Source of the DNA: Stappia stellulata DSM 5886
GTDB lineage: Bacteria; Pseudomonadota; Alphaproteobacteria; Rhizobiales; Stappiaceae
Assembly: GCF_000423705.1 (NCBI RefSeq)
Contig: NZ_KE384083.1
Coordinates: 186,001-250,000, forward strand
DNA length: 64,000 nt
Direction: 5' to 3'
Numbering within the stretch: position 1 is the first letter of the stretch; each line of letters starts with the position of its first letter. The translations under genes were made by a program, and so were the position numbers. Positions 34,118-43,441 of this stretch are shown here, one piece after another. Under the pieces are notes generated by a model. The model was not told the DNA's origin, searched no databases, and saw nothing but the letters and a program-made list of their open reading frames with translations.

Positions 34118-35422
34118 ATGCGCATTGCCGTCATCGGATCGGGCATCGCCGGAAACAGCGCCGCCTGGGCCCTGAGCGAACGCCACGACGTGACGCTTTA
34201 CGAAAAACGCGCGCGCCCGGGTGGCCACAGCGCGACGGTCGATATTGATCATGGCGGCACACCCCTGTCCGTGGACACGGGCTTCATCGTCTACAACGAG
34301 CTGAATTATCCGAACTTCACCGCGCTTCTCGACCATCTCGGCGTGGGAACGGAAGGCAGCAACATGAGCTTCGCGTTTTCGCTCGATCGCGGCGTGCGCG
34401 AGTGGGCAGGCTGCAATCTCAACACCGTGTTCGGTCAGCGGCGCAACGCCGCCTCGCCGCGCTTTTTGTGGATGCTGCGTGAAATCCTGCGGTTCAACAA
34501 GCTAGCGGTGCTCGACCGGGCGTCGGGCATGCTGGCGGGCCTCTCGCTTGAGGCCTATCTCGCCAAACGCCGCTTTTCCAAGAGTTTCACCGGCGACTAC
34601 CTGCTGCCGATGGGGGCGGCAATCTGGTCGACCCCACCCTCCGACATGCTGGCCTTCCCGGCGGAAAACTTCATCGCGTTCTTTGAAAACCACCGGCTGG
34701 TCAACCGGGACCGGCCGATCTGGAGAACGGTGTCGGGCGGCAGCCGCAGCTATGTCGACCGGCTGGTTTCCCCGTTTCGCGACAACATCCGGCTTTCGAC
34801 ACCGGTCGCCGAGGTCACCCGCAAGGCCGGCAAGGTGCATGTGCGCGACACCCACGGGCATGAGGATGTCTTCGACCGGGTCGTCATGGCCGCGCATTCC
34901 GACCAGACGCTGGCAATGCTGGGCGATGCGACGCCGGAGGAACGCAATATCCTGGGGTCGGTCCGCTACCGGCCGAATGCGGTCTATCTGCATCGCGACC
35001 GCGCGCTGATGCCGCGCCGCCGCCGGGTCTGGGCCTCGTGGAACTACCTTGCGTCGAGCGATTCCGACGCGCCTTTCCGCGACGCCTCGGTCACCTACTG
35101 GATGAACCGCCTGCAGAACCTTCCCGAGGACAAGCCGGTGTTCGTCAGCCTCAATCCGGTCGAGCCCCCGCATCCCGACCTCACGTTTGCCACCTTCGAG
35201 TACGATCATCCCCAGTTCGACGGTGCGGCGATTTCCGCGCAAAACGCGCTCGGCCAGATCCAGGGAAGCGGCAACACCTGGTATTGCGGAGCGTGGTGCG
35301 GCTACGGATTCCACGAGGACGGCCTGAAGGCAGGGCTTGCGGCCGCAGAGGCCATCGGCGCGGAGATCCCGTGGCGCATCGACGCCGACGGCACGGCGCG
35401 CGCGGCAGAAGCGGCGGAGTGA
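34118..35422 (+). CDS. FAD-dependent amine-oxidase-like oxidoreductase
   Basis: 434 aa. N-terminal dinucleotide fold AVIGSGIAGNSAAWAL, then VDTGFIVYNELNYPNF and, near the C-terminus, NTWYCGAWCGYGFHEDGLKAG closing the FAD site. This flavoprotein type recurs beside DUF1365 and Cfa-like genes in proteobacteria. In that setting it has been linked to modification of membrane fatty acids under singlet-oxygen stress. The exact reaction here is not shown by the sequence. Confidence 0.88.
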   Translation: MRIAVIGSGIAGNSAAWALSERHDVTLYEKRARPGGHSATVDIDHGGTPLSVDTGFIVYNELNYPNFTALLDHLGVGTEGSNMSFAFSLDRGVREWAGCNLNTVFGQRRNAASPRFLWMLREILRFNKLAVLDRASGMLAGLSLEAYLAKRRFSKSFTGDYLLPMGAAIWSTPPSDMLAFPAENFIAFFENHRLVNRDRPIWRTVSGGSRSYVDRLVSPFRDNIRLSTPVAEVTRKAGKVHVRDTHGHEDVFDRVVMAAHSDQTLAMLGDATPEERNILGSVRYRPNAVYLHRDRALMPRRRRVWASWNYLASSDSDAPFRDASVTYWMNRLQNLPEDKPVFVSLNPVEPPHPDLTFATFEYDHPQFDGAAISAQNALGQIQGSGNTWYCGAWCGYGFHEDGLKAGLAAAEAIGAEIPWRIDADGTARAAEAAE

Positions 35423-35424
35423 GC

Positions 35425-36255
35425 ATGCGGCATGTTGCGACAACCTGGCCCGACAACGGCCCGCCCCCGGCGGACGCGGCAGCGCTCTATCCCGGCAAGG
35501 TCATGCATGCGCGGCTGAAGCCCTTCGGCCACCGGTTCACCTATACCGTTTTCACCCTGTTGATCGATCTCGACAGGCTGGAGGAGGCGGCGCGCAGGTC
35601 GCGGGCATTTTCGGTCGGGCGGTTCAATCTTCTGAGCTTTCGCGAGACCGACCACGGTCCGCGCGACGGAACATCCCTGCGCGCGCACGTCGATGCCCAA
35701 CTTGCAGCGCATGGCGTAACGACCACGGCGTCGCGGGTGCTTCTCTTGTGCTATCCGCGCGTGTTCGGCTTCGTCTTCAATCCGCTTTCTGTCTATTTTG
35801 CCTATGACGCCGACGACCGGCTGATCGCGCTGATCTACGAGGTGCGCAACACCTTTGGCGACATCCACACCTATGTGGAGCCGGTGAAGGATGGCCAGAG
35901 TGGGCCGGAAGGCATCCGGCAAACCCGCGACAAGGCGTTTTACGTCTCGCCTTTCCTCGACATGCAGCAGACCTACCGCTTTCGCATCCTGCCGCCCGGC
36001 GACGCCGTTCGTCTGCGCATCCTTGAAAGCGACGCGGACGGCCCCATTCTTTCTGCCAGTTTCGCGGGCACGCAACGCGCTCTGACCACACGCAATGCGG
36101 TAGTTGTCTGCTTGAAAATTCCGTTCATGACACTCAAAGTGGTGGCAGGCATCCACTGGGAGGCTCTCAAACTGTGGTGGAAAGGGGCACCATTTCACTC
36201 GCCGTCAAAACGCCCAAGCGCGATTTCGCGCACCACCGCTTCCCCCAGGGTTTGA
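35425..36255 (+). CDS. DUF1365 family protein
   Basis: 276 aa. Conserved DUF1365 features: ALYPGKVMHARLKPFGHRFTY, LLLCYPRVFGFVFNPLSVYF, EVRNTFGDIHTYV and DKAFYVSPFLDM. The biochemical role is unknown. It starts two bases after the stop of the FAD protein and is followed 29 bp later by cfa, the usual trio. The longer frame overlapping the FAD gene is rejected in favour of the ATG at 35425. Confidence 0.9.
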   Translation: MRHVATTWPDNGPPPADAAALYPGKVMHARLKPFGHRFTYTVFTLLIDLDRLEEAARRSRAFSVGRFNLLSFRETDHGPRDGTSLRAHVDAQLAAHGVTTTASRVLLLCYPRVFGFVFNPLSVYFAYDADDRLIALIYEVRNTFGDIHTYVEPVKDGQSGPEGIRQTRDKAFYVSPFLDMQQTYRFRILPPGDAVRLRILESDADGPILSASFAGTQRALTTRNAVVVCLKIPFMTLKVVAGIHWEALKLWWKGAPFHSPSKRPSAISRTTASPRV

Positions 36256-36284
36256 CCGCCCCGGCCGTTTGACGAGGTTTGACC

Positions 36285-37514
36285 ATGTCGACTGCAATTC
36301 ATCTCACACCTGACAACGCGCGCCATGCGCTCGCCGGCCTTCCGCGGCTGGCGCGCCTCGGCATGCGCGTCGCGCTCAACCTCAAGGTCGGGTCGCTGAC
36401 CATCGAAACGCCGGAGGGACACCGCTATGTGGTGCGCGGCGAGGAACCGGGGCCGGACGCGGACGTGACGATCCATTCCTGGCGCTTCATCCGCCGTCTG
36501 CTGAGCGGCGCGGACGTGGGCGTCGGCGAAGCCTATATGGCCGGCGAATGGACCAGTTCCGACGTCACCACGTTTCTGGAGCTGTTCTGCCGCAACCGCG
36601 ACGCCACCGCCGACATGCTGCGCGGCACCCGCGTCTACCGCATGCTGATCCGTCTCCGGCACTGGCTGAACCGCAACACGAAGTCCGGGTCGCGGCGCAA
36701 CATTTCCTCGCACTACGATCTGGGCAATGCGTTCTATAGCGAGTGGCTCGATCCGACGATGACCTATTCGTCCGGGCTGTTCGACGGAGGCGTCAACGAT
36801 CTGGAGCAGGCACAGCGCCTCAAGTACCAGTCGCTCGCGCGCGAGACCGATATCCGTTCCGACCACCACGTGCTCGAGATCGGCTGCGGGTGGGGCGGGT
36901 TCGCAGAGTTTGTCGCGCGCGAGATCGGTGCGAATGTCACCGGCCTGACCATCTCGCAGGAGCAATACGACTTCGCCTGCCGGCGCATGCAGGAGGGCGG
37001 CCTCAACGACAAGGTCACCATCAAGCTGCAGGACTACCGCGACGAAACGAACCAATACGACCGGGTCGCCTCGATCGAAATGTTCGAGGCGGTCGGCGAA
37101 CAGTACTGGCAGACCTATTTCCACAAGATCGCGGGTTGCCTGAAGGACGGCGGACGCGCCGGCCTGCAAATCATCACCATCCAGGACGCGCTGTTCGACG
37201 ACTACCGCAAGACGCCGGACTTCATTCAAAGGCATGTGTTTCCGGGCGGAATGCTGCCGCCTCCGCGCACGCTCGACGAGCTTGGCTCGCGCAGCGGCAT
37301 GACGCTGGCGGCGCAGAAAATCTTCGGCCACGACTATGCGCGCACGCTTGAGGAGTGGCGTCAGCGCTTCTGGGCCGCCTGGCCGCGCATCCGCCCGCTC
37401 GGATTCGACGAGCGCTTCAAGCGGCTTTGGGAGTTCTACTTCCACTACTGCGAAGCGGGCTTTCGCTCCGGCAACATCGACGTGCGGCAGATGATCTACG
37501 TGAAGGCACCCTGA
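36285..37514 (+). CDS. Cyclopropane-fatty-acyl-phospholipid synthase family methyltransferase
   Basis: 409 aa. It has an N-terminal lipid-binding part and the methyltransferase domain with SSHYDLGNAFYSEWLDPTMTY, motif I LEIGCGWGGFAEF and IEMFEAVGEQYW, as in CfaS. It methylates unsaturated acyl chains of phospholipids using SAM. A cfa gene is part of the known singlet-oxygen regulon in Rhodobacter. In this DUF1365-FAD context it may make a methylated or furan fatty acid rather than a cyclopropane. ATG 36285 is preferred over TTG 36279. Confidence 0.9.
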   Translation: MSTAIHLTPDNARHALAGLPRLARLGMRVALNLKVGSLTIETPEGHRYVVRGEEPGPDADVTIHSWRFIRRLLSGADVGVGEAYMAGEWTSSDVTTFLELFCRNRDATADMLRGTRVYRMLIRLRHWLNRNTKSGSRRNISSHYDLGNAFYSEWLDPTMTYSSGLFDGGVNDLEQAQRLKYQSLARETDIRSDHHVLEIGCGWGGFAEFVAREIGANVTGLTISQEQYDFACRRMQEGGLNDKVTIKLQDYRDETNQYDRVASIEMFEAVGEQYWQTYFHKIAGCLKDGGRAGLQIITIQDALFDDYRKTPDFIQRHVFPGGMLPPPRTLDELGSRSGMTLAAQKIFGHDYARTLEEWRQRFWAAWPRIRPLGFDERFKRLWEFYFHYCEAGFRSGNIDVRQMIYVKAP

Positions 37515-37517
37515 TCC

Positions 37518-38864
37518 GTGGCGATGAGTCCCGCGGGTCGCGGCGTCTCCTTCACGCAGCTGGCGGCCTACGCAGGACCGGCCCTGCCGCTGGCCGCGCT
37601 CACGCTGCCGCTCTACGTCATCCTGCCGACGTTCTACGCCGAGAGCATCGGCCTGCCACTGGCGCAAGTCGGGATCATCCTGCTTGCCGTCCGGCTGATC
37701 GACGCGCTGTCGGACCCGGTCGTCGGCGTGCTCTCCGACCGGCTCCACCCGCCGCTCGGACGGCGCAGGGGCTGGTTTCTCGCAGCCTCCCTGCCGGCCG
37801 CCCTTGCCGCCTACATGATCCTTACCCCGCCGGAGGGGGCGAGCGGCGTCTATCTGCTTGGCTGGGGCATCGCGCTGTCGCTCGGCTACACGGCCTGCGT
37901 CATTCCCTATACCGCCTGGGGCGCCGATCTCGTGTCGGACTATCACGGGCGCAGCCGGATCGCCGGCGCGCGCGAGGGGATGGTGCTCGTCGGCACGCTG
38001 CTTGCGGTTTCCGTTCCCGGGATCGCCGAAGCGCTCGGCGCGAAAGGCCAGGCGCTGTCGCTCCATATCCTCGCCCTCTTTGTGGCGCTCGCGTTACCGC
38101 TGCTGACGCTTGTCGCCGTCTGGAGGTTGCCGGAACCCGCAGACACCGGGCGCGTCGCACCGCCCTTGCGCGCGGGGCTGAAGCATGTGCGCGCCAACCG
38201 GCCGTTCCTGCGCCTGCTCGCCGCCTTCGTGCTCAACGGCTTCGCCAACGGCCTTCCGGCGACGCTGTTCCTGTTTTTCGTGGCGCGCGTGCTGGAAGCG
38301 CCGCAAATGCAGGGGCCGTTCCTGTTTCTCTATTTCCTGTGCGGAGTCGCCGGCGTGCCGCTGTGGCTTGCGGTGAGCCGGCGCTTCGGCAAGCACCGCA
38401 CCTGGTCTGTCGCGATGCTGGGCGCCTGCGCGGTCTTCATCACCGTGCCGTTGCTCGGCCCCGGAGACCTTTGGGGGTTCGCCGTCATCTGCGTGCTCAC
38501 GGGACTTGCACTCGGTGCCGATCTCGCCCTGCCCTCCTCCATCCAGGCCGATGTCATTGACGTCGACACGGTGTCGTCCGGCGCGCGCCGCTCCGGGCTT
38601 TACTTCGCGCTCTGGGGACTGGCGACAAAACTGTCGCTGGCGCTCGCCGTCGGCCTGGCGTTTCCCGTGCTGGAACTTTCGGGGTTCGAAACGAACGCCG
38701 AAAGCGGCGCGACCGGGGGACTTGCCGTTCTGGTGGCCCTTTACGCCATCGTTCCGGTGATCCTGAAGCTTGCCGCCATCCTGCTGATGTGGCGGTTTCC
38801 GCTCGACGCGCGGGAACACGCCCGCCTCTCGGAGCGGATTGCGGCCGAACAGGCCCGCGCCTGA
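37518..38864 (+). CDS. MFS transporter, GPH (glycoside-pentoside-hexuronide) type
   Basis: 448 aa with about 12 transmembrane helices. The loop LIDALSDPVVGVLSDR, followed by GRRRGWFL, and the IPYTAWGADLVSDYHGRSRI region are GPH-type signatures. It starts three bases after cfa (GTG 37518, or ATG 37524). A substrate cannot be read from the sequence. In this operon a lipid or flippase-like role is as plausible as sugar transport. Confidence 0.85.
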   Translation: MAMSPAGRGVSFTQLAAYAGPALPLAALTLPLYVILPTFYAESIGLPLAQVGIILLAVRLIDALSDPVVGVLSDRLHPPLGRRRGWFLAASLPAALAAYMILTPPEGASGVYLLGWGIALSLGYTACVIPYTAWGADLVSDYHGRSRIAGAREGMVLVGTLLAVSVPGIAEALGAKGQALSLHILALFVALALPLLTLVAVWRLPEPADTGRVAPPLRAGLKHVRANRPFLRLLAAFVLNGFANGLPATLFLFFVARVLEAPQMQGPFLFLYFLCGVAGVPLWLAVSRRFGKHRTWSVAMLGACAVFITVPLLGPGDLWGFAVICVLTGLALGADLALPSSIQADVIDVDTVSSGARRSGLYFALWGLATKLSLALAVGLAFPVLELSGFETNAESGATGGLAVLVALYAIVPVILKLAAILLMWRFPLDAREHARLSERIAAEQARA

Positions 38865-38873
38865 AGGCGCGGC

Positions 38874-39722
38874 TTATTCGGCGGCGTCGGCGACATCCGC
38901 GCGCGCGGCGGAGGGCGGCCCCTTTTTCGACCACCCCGTCGTCCGGCCGAGCAACGCGAAATACCAACGGTAAGGCAGCAGCTGCAGCGCCTTCAATTGC
39001 CATGTGAAGCGGCGTGGGAAAGTGATCTCGAAAACGCCGCGGCGCTTGAGCCCGGCATGCAGCCGCGCCGCCGCCTCCTCGACCTGCATCAGATGCGGCA
39101 TCGGAAAGGGATTGTTCTTGGTCGCCGGCGTGTCCACGAAGCCCGGCGAGACGATCTGGATGCGCACGCCGATGCGGTCGAGGTCGAATTTCAGCGCCTC
39201 GGCCAGGTTGATCAGTCCGGCCTTGGTCGCGCCATAGGCCGCCGACGTCGGCAGGCCGCCGTATCCTGCGACCGAGGCGACGAGCGCGACCTGTCCGCGA
39301 CCGTGCCCGCGCATCGCCTCGACCAGCGGCACCAGCGAATTCACCGTGCCACCGAGATTGACGTCGAAGGACTTGTGAAACGCCTTGAGATCCGGATTCG
39401 TGCCGTCGACCGGCAGATAGACGCCGGCGTTGAGCACCGCCAGAGCAATCGGACCGGCATCGGCCTCGATCTCGGCGACGGTCTGCGCCATGCGCGCGGC
39501 ATCGGTGGTGTCGCCTGGGTAAACACGGATCTCGCCGGAGGCGCCGGCGCAGTCCGCGGCAAGGGCGTGCAGGTCGTCGGCCGAGCGCGCCGTCACGGCG
39601 ACGCGCCATCCCTCGCCGGCAAGCTTGCGGGCAAGGGCCGCTCCGATGCCGGAACTCGCGCCGGTGATCCAGGCGACGCCGTCATCGGGCGTCGCGGTAA
39701 AGTCGGATGGGTTGAACGTCAT
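38874..39722 (-). CDS. Short-chain dehydrogenase/reductase
   Basis: 282 aa classical SDR: AWITGASSGIGAALA cofactor loop, LNAGVY, catalytic YGATK in SAAYGATKAGLINLAE, and the PGFVDTPAT segment. A C-terminal extension of about 50 residues is hydrophobic and basic. ATG 39722 has GGAG upstream. It runs convergently to the MFS gene and 104 bp after the ChrR-like gene on the same strand. SDRs of this type occur with the DUF1365/Cfa set. Confidence 0.9.
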   Translation of the reverse strand: MTFNPSDFTATPDDGVAWITGASSGIGAALARKLAGEGWRVAVTARSADDLHALAADCAGASGEIRVYPGDTTDAARMAQTVAEIEADAGPIALAVLNAGVYLPVDGTNPDLKAFHKSFDVNLGGTVNSLVPLVEAMRGHGRGQVALVASVAGYGGLPTSAAYGATKAGLINLAEALKFDLDRIGVRIQIVSPGFVDTPATKNNPFPMPHLMQVEEAAARLHAGLKRRGVFEITFPRRFTWQLKALQLLPYRWYFALLGRTTGWSKKGPPSAARADVADAAE

Positions 39723-39826
39723 TGGATCTCCTCGCTTCATACAGATGTACGAACATGCGCGAAGACGGATCGCTTCGGATCAGGTGCGAGGTGCGAAAAC
39801 CGGGCTGAAGTCCGGGTTGCCTCGCG

Positions 39827-40474
39827 TCAACCGCGCAGGAAAGGCGCGAAAAACCGCCCGACGGGGCCGGTAAGGCGCAGACTTCCCTCGGTAACCGCGA
39901 AACACAGGCAGTCCTCGCCCTCGTCGGCGATCGGACGGTGGTCGACATCGTCATCGGCATAGGCGACATCGCCCCGCACGAAATGACCGCCCTCGTCGCT
40001 GAAACCGCCTTCGAGCACCAGGGTCAGTTCCGTGCCGTGGTGGGTGTGGGTCGGCATCGCCTGCCCCGCGCGGATCCACAGAAGGCTTGCGTTGCACCCG
40101 TCGATCTCGCCGACGCGATATTCGCGCAGCCCGGGAAGTTTCGTCTTCCACGCCAGCTCGTCGAAGTCCTTGCCGATAAAGTCGACCAGGGTTTGCGGAA
40201 GGCGCGTCTTTCCGGCGGGCTTCGGCGCAACCGAAATCCGCTCCTCTTCGGGGCTGTCGAAGATGGCCTGAAGCATGGCATCCCGGTCGGCAAGCGGCAT
40301 TGGCGCCACGTCTTCCAGCATGCGTCCGCCGGTGGCCTCGAGATCGCGGACGAATGCGCGATTGACAGGCGACAGGTCGAGATGAGACCGCACCAGAAGC
40401 CGTGCCGGCTCCGCAAGCGTTCCCGCGACATAGCCGGCAAGCAACGCATCGAAGTGCTGATGTGACTGGTCCAT
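39827..40474 (-). CDS. ChrR-family anti-sigma factor with cupin domain, Zn-site cysteines missing
   Basis: 215 aa. The N-terminal anti-sigma segment is MDQSHQHFDALLAGYVAGTL…LLVRSHLDLSPVNRAFV. The C-terminal cupin has PTHTHHGTELTLVLEGGF and the later DHRP histidine. In Rhodobacter ChrR the zinc site is His6, His31, Cys35 and Cys38; here the HxxxCxxC stretch reads HLDLSPVNR, so both cysteines are absent while the cupin metal residues remain. No sigma factor gene is adjacent, although rpoE-chrR is normally a pair. A 44-residue upstream extension is open but not conserved. Confidence 0.85.
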   Translation of the reverse strand: MDQSHQHFDALLAGYVAGTLAEPARLLVRSHLDLSPVNRAFVRDLEATGGRMLEDVAPMPLADRDAMLQAIFDSPEEERISVAPKPAGKTRLPQTLVDFIGKDFDELAWKTKLPGLREYRVGEIDGCNASLLWIRAGQAMPTHTHHGTELTLVLEGGFSDEGGHFVRGDVAYADDDVDHRPIADEGEDCLCFAVTEGSLRLTGPVGRFFAPFLRG

Positions 40475-40856
40475 TCCCGCAAACACCTTTGTCTCAAGCG
40501 CAGACGCCCGCCAAACACAGATCGTGCGGGACCCGTCATACCGGATCGCGGGCATCGCGCCAAATTCCAAATCCAACGGCTTCAGCAGAGACTTCGCGCC
40601 GTTCATATCCCGTGCTACGCTCTCCACCCGGCGCCGGATCAGCGCAGAATGGCTTAATTTCCAAATTCTATGGATTGAACGAACATTGATCGAGCAGCTT
40701 TGAAGAACAGCCAGCCGCGAATTATCAACACGGGTCCGGCCAATCGCTCCCCCGCTTGAGACGGAACGCTCCACCGCCTATCTTCGAAGCCCAGCGCAGA
40801 CACGCATCTCGCCCGGCGGCATCCGTTCCGCCGGCCAAACCGGAATGACGATACGC
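40475..40856. other. Divergent intergenic region between the ChrR-like gene and cysteine synthase gene
   Basis: About 380 bp. On the minus strand TGATCC is followed at an 18-base distance by TAGC (about 40610-40640). This matches the RpoE -35 box but only half of the -10 box, and could be a weak or relic rpoE/chrR promoter. No sigma-factor coding sequence remains between it and the ChrR-like gene. Confidence 0.4.
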
Positions 40857-41897
40857 ATGGATATCAAGGCTTCTGTCATCGACGCCATCGGCAACACGCC
40901 GCTCATCAGGCTCAACCGCGCCTCGGAAATGACCGGATGCGAGATCCTCGGGAAGGCGGAGTTCCTCAATCCCGGCCAATCGGTGAAGGATCGCGCGGCG
41001 CTTTACATCATTCGCGACGCCGAGGCCCGCGGCGCGCTGAGGCCCGGCGGCGTGATCGTCGAGGGAACAGCGGGAAACACCGGCATCGGACTGGCGCTGG
41101 TCGGCAATGCGCTCGGCTACCGTTCGGTGATCGTCATTCCCGAGACGCAGAGCCAGGAAAAGAAGGACATGCTGCGCCTGGCCGGCGCGGAACTCGTCCA
41201 GGTGCCCGCCGCGCCCTACAAGAACCCGAACAACTACGTGAAGATTTCCGGCCGGCTGGCCGAACAGATGAACAAAAGCGAACCGAATGGCGCGATCTGG
41301 GCCAACCAGTTCGACAATGTCGCCAACCGGCAGGCGCATGTCGAAACGACGGGTCCGGAAATCTGGCGCCAGACCGAGGGGAAGGTCGACGGCTTCATCT
41401 GCGCGGTCGGCTCCGGCGGCACACTCGCCGGCGTCGGCATGGCGCTGAAGGAGCGCAGCCGCGACGTGAAGATCGGCATCGCCGACCCGATGGGGGCCGC
41501 GCTCTTCAACTACTACGCTCATGGCGAACTGAAGGCCGAGGGCTCCTCCATCACCGAGGGGATCGGCCAGGGCCGGATTACCGCCAATCTCGAAGGCGCC
41601 CCGGTGGACATGCCTTTCCAGATTCCGGATGCCGAGGCGCTTCCCGTCGTCTTCGACCTTCTGGAACACGAGGGCCTGTGCCTTGGCGCCTCCTCGGGGG
41701 TGAACGTTGCCGGCGCGATCCGCATGGCGCGCGAGATGGGGCCCGGGCATACCATCGTGACGGTCCTGTGCGACTACGGCACGCGCTACCAGTCCAAGCT
41801 GTTCAATCCGCAATTCCTGCGCTCCAAGGACCTTCCCGTTCCCGCCTGGCTCGACCGCGAGAGCGACGTTTCCGTGCCCTTCGAAGAGACGACATGA
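40857..41897 (+). CDS. cysK: Cysteine synthase (CysK-type, PLP-dependent)
   Basis: 346 aa. The PLP lysine lies in LNPGQSVKDRAALYII, the phosphate loop near GTAGNTGIGLA, and AVGSGGTLAGVG closes the cofactor site. The family makes cysteine from O-acetylserine and sulfide. At about 345 residues it is longer than minimal CysK and near CBS-like paralogues. ATG 40857 (MDIKASVI) is chosen; 40845 is an in-frame alternative. The adjacent sulfurtransferase at 44.2 kb gives a loose sulfur context. Confidence 0.87.
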   Translation: MDIKASVIDAIGNTPLIRLNRASEMTGCEILGKAEFLNPGQSVKDRAALYIIRDAEARGALRPGGVIVEGTAGNTGIGLALVGNALGYRSVIVIPETQSQEKKDMLRLAGAELVQVPAAPYKNPNNYVKISGRLAEQMNKSEPNGAIWANQFDNVANRQAHVETTGPEIWRQTEGKVDGFICAVGSGGTLAGVGMALKERSRDVKIGIADPMGAALFNYYAHGELKAEGSSITEGIGQGRITANLEGAPVDMPFQIPDAEALPVVFDLLEHEGLCLGASSGVNVAGAIRMAREMGPGHTIVTVLCDYGTRYQSKLFNPQFLRSKDLPVPAWLDRESDVSVPFEETT

Positions 41898-41910
41898 GCA
41901 GGCGCCGGTG

Positions 41911-43359
41911 ATGCAGGACCTGGACCTGATCGGGCTGTTTCTCGACAATCTGCCGATCATCGCCGCCCTCACGCTTGCGATCTATGTTCTCGCCGCGGTC
42001 TGCGCGGTGCGGGAGATCCTGCATTCGCGCACCGCGCAAGGCTCCATCGGCTGGCTGATGGCCCTGCTCTTCCTGCCGTTTCCCACCGCCTTCGTCTATC
42101 TGGTGTTCGGCTGGAAACACTTCGGCGACTACAAGGAAGTGCGGGCCTACGCCGGGCGCGACACCCGCGCGGAACGCGCCCGCAACATGAAGCTCGCCGA
42201 TGCCGACACGAGCACAAGCTGGCCCGTGCTCACGAAAATCGCGCAGATACCGTTTCTGGCCGGAAACAGGGTCGAGGTGCTGATCAACGGCCCCGACACG
42301 TTCGATTCCATCCTCGCAGGCATTGCCTCGGCAAAGCGCACCGTCCTCGTCCAGTTCTTCATCGTGCGCGACGACGGCATCGGCCAGCGACTCGCCGACA
42401 GCCTGATCGAACGGGCAAGGGCGGGCGTGCGCATCCATCTGCTTTACGACGACGTCGGCAGCAAGAGCCTGTCGCGCGGATATGTTCAAAAGCTGCGCGA
42501 CGCCGGCGTTCATGTGGCAGGGTTCAACGAACGCTTCAAGCTGCTGCGCCTCAGCGGCCCGATGCGCCTCAACTACCGCAATCACCGCAAGATCGTCGTG
42601 GTCGACGGGGAAACCGCCTGGGTCGGCGGGCACAATGTCGGCGACGAATACCTCGGCCTGTCGCCGGAATTCGGCCACTGGCGCGACACCCACGTGCGCG
42701 TCGAGGGCCCGGCGGCAAGCGCCTGTTCGCTGTCCTTCGGCGAGGACTGGCACTGGGCGACCGGAGAGCCGATCGATCCCAGCCTGCCGGACCCCATCCC
42801 GCAACCGGGCGACGAGCCGGTTTTGACCATGCCGACGGGTCCGGCGGACACTTTCGAGGACTGCGGCATCGCTTTCGCCGAGGTCATCGCCAGGGCGCGC
42901 AAGCGCCTTTGGATCGTCAGTCCCTATTTCGTGCCCGAACAGGCGATGCAGACCGCACTGCTTGCCGCTTCCATGCGCGGCGTCGACGTGCGCATCCTCC
43001 TGCCCGAAAAGGCCGACCACCGTCTCGTCTGGCTGGCAAGCTACGCCCATGCCGACGACATGACGGAATATGGCATCAAGGTCTATCGCTACACGTCCGG
43101 CTTCCTGCACCAGAAGGTCATCCTGGTCGACGATGCGCTCGCCGGAATCGGCACGGTCAATTTCGACGCCCGCTCCTTCCGCATCAACTTCGAGGTGATG
43201 CTGTGGTTCACCCATCAGCGCACGATCACGCGGGTCGCGGACATGCTGGCCGAGGACTTCTCCCGGTCGCGCGAGGCGACTCAGGAAGACCTGGCATCGC
43301 GGTCCTTCGCCTTCCGTCTCGTCGCGCAGGCGGCGCGGCTGTTCTCGCCGATCCTGTAA
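41911..43359 (+). CDS. cls: Cardiolipin synthase (PLD superfamily)
   Basis: 482 aa. Two N-terminal membrane segments (about residues 8-30 and 45-68, the latter GWLMALLFLPFPTAFVYLVF) are followed by two HKD motifs, HRKIVVVDGETAWVGG and HQKVILVDDALAGIGTVNFD. It condenses phosphatidylglycerol to cardiolipin at the inner membrane. It starts 13 bp after cysK, possibly co-transcribed. Confidence 0.93.
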   Translation: MQDLDLIGLFLDNLPIIAALTLAIYVLAAVCAVREILHSRTAQGSIGWLMALLFLPFPTAFVYLVFGWKHFGDYKEVRAYAGRDTRAERARNMKLADADTSTSWPVLTKIAQIPFLAGNRVEVLINGPDTFDSILAGIASAKRTVLVQFFIVRDDGIGQRLADSLIERARAGVRIHLLYDDVGSKSLSRGYVQKLRDAGVHVAGFNERFKLLRLSGPMRLNYRNHRKIVVVDGETAWVGGHNVGDEYLGLSPEFGHWRDTHVRVEGPAASACSLSFGEDWHWATGEPIDPSLPDPIPQPGDEPVLTMPTGPADTFEDCGIAFAEVIARARKRLWIVSPYFVPEQAMQTALLAASMRGVDVRILLPEKADHRLVWLASYAHADDMTEYGIKVYRYTSGFLHQKVILVDDALAGIGTVNFDARSFRINFEVMLWFTHQRTITRVADMLAEDFSRSREATQEDLASRSFAFRLVAQAARLFSPIL

Positions 43360-43441
43360 GCGCAGGGTGCGCCCTCGGCATTTGAATGCCGCAAGCGATC
43401 GGCTAGTCTTGCTCCTCAATCGGAATCGGCCCGGGGACTTC

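Noticed and set aside
40475-40606. N-terminal extension or small ORF upstream of the ChrR-like gene as a relic rpoE.
   Set aside because: The translated sequence shows no sigma region 2 or 4 motif. Only a partial -35-like TGATCC box supports the idea, so it is mentioned only as a possible promoter.
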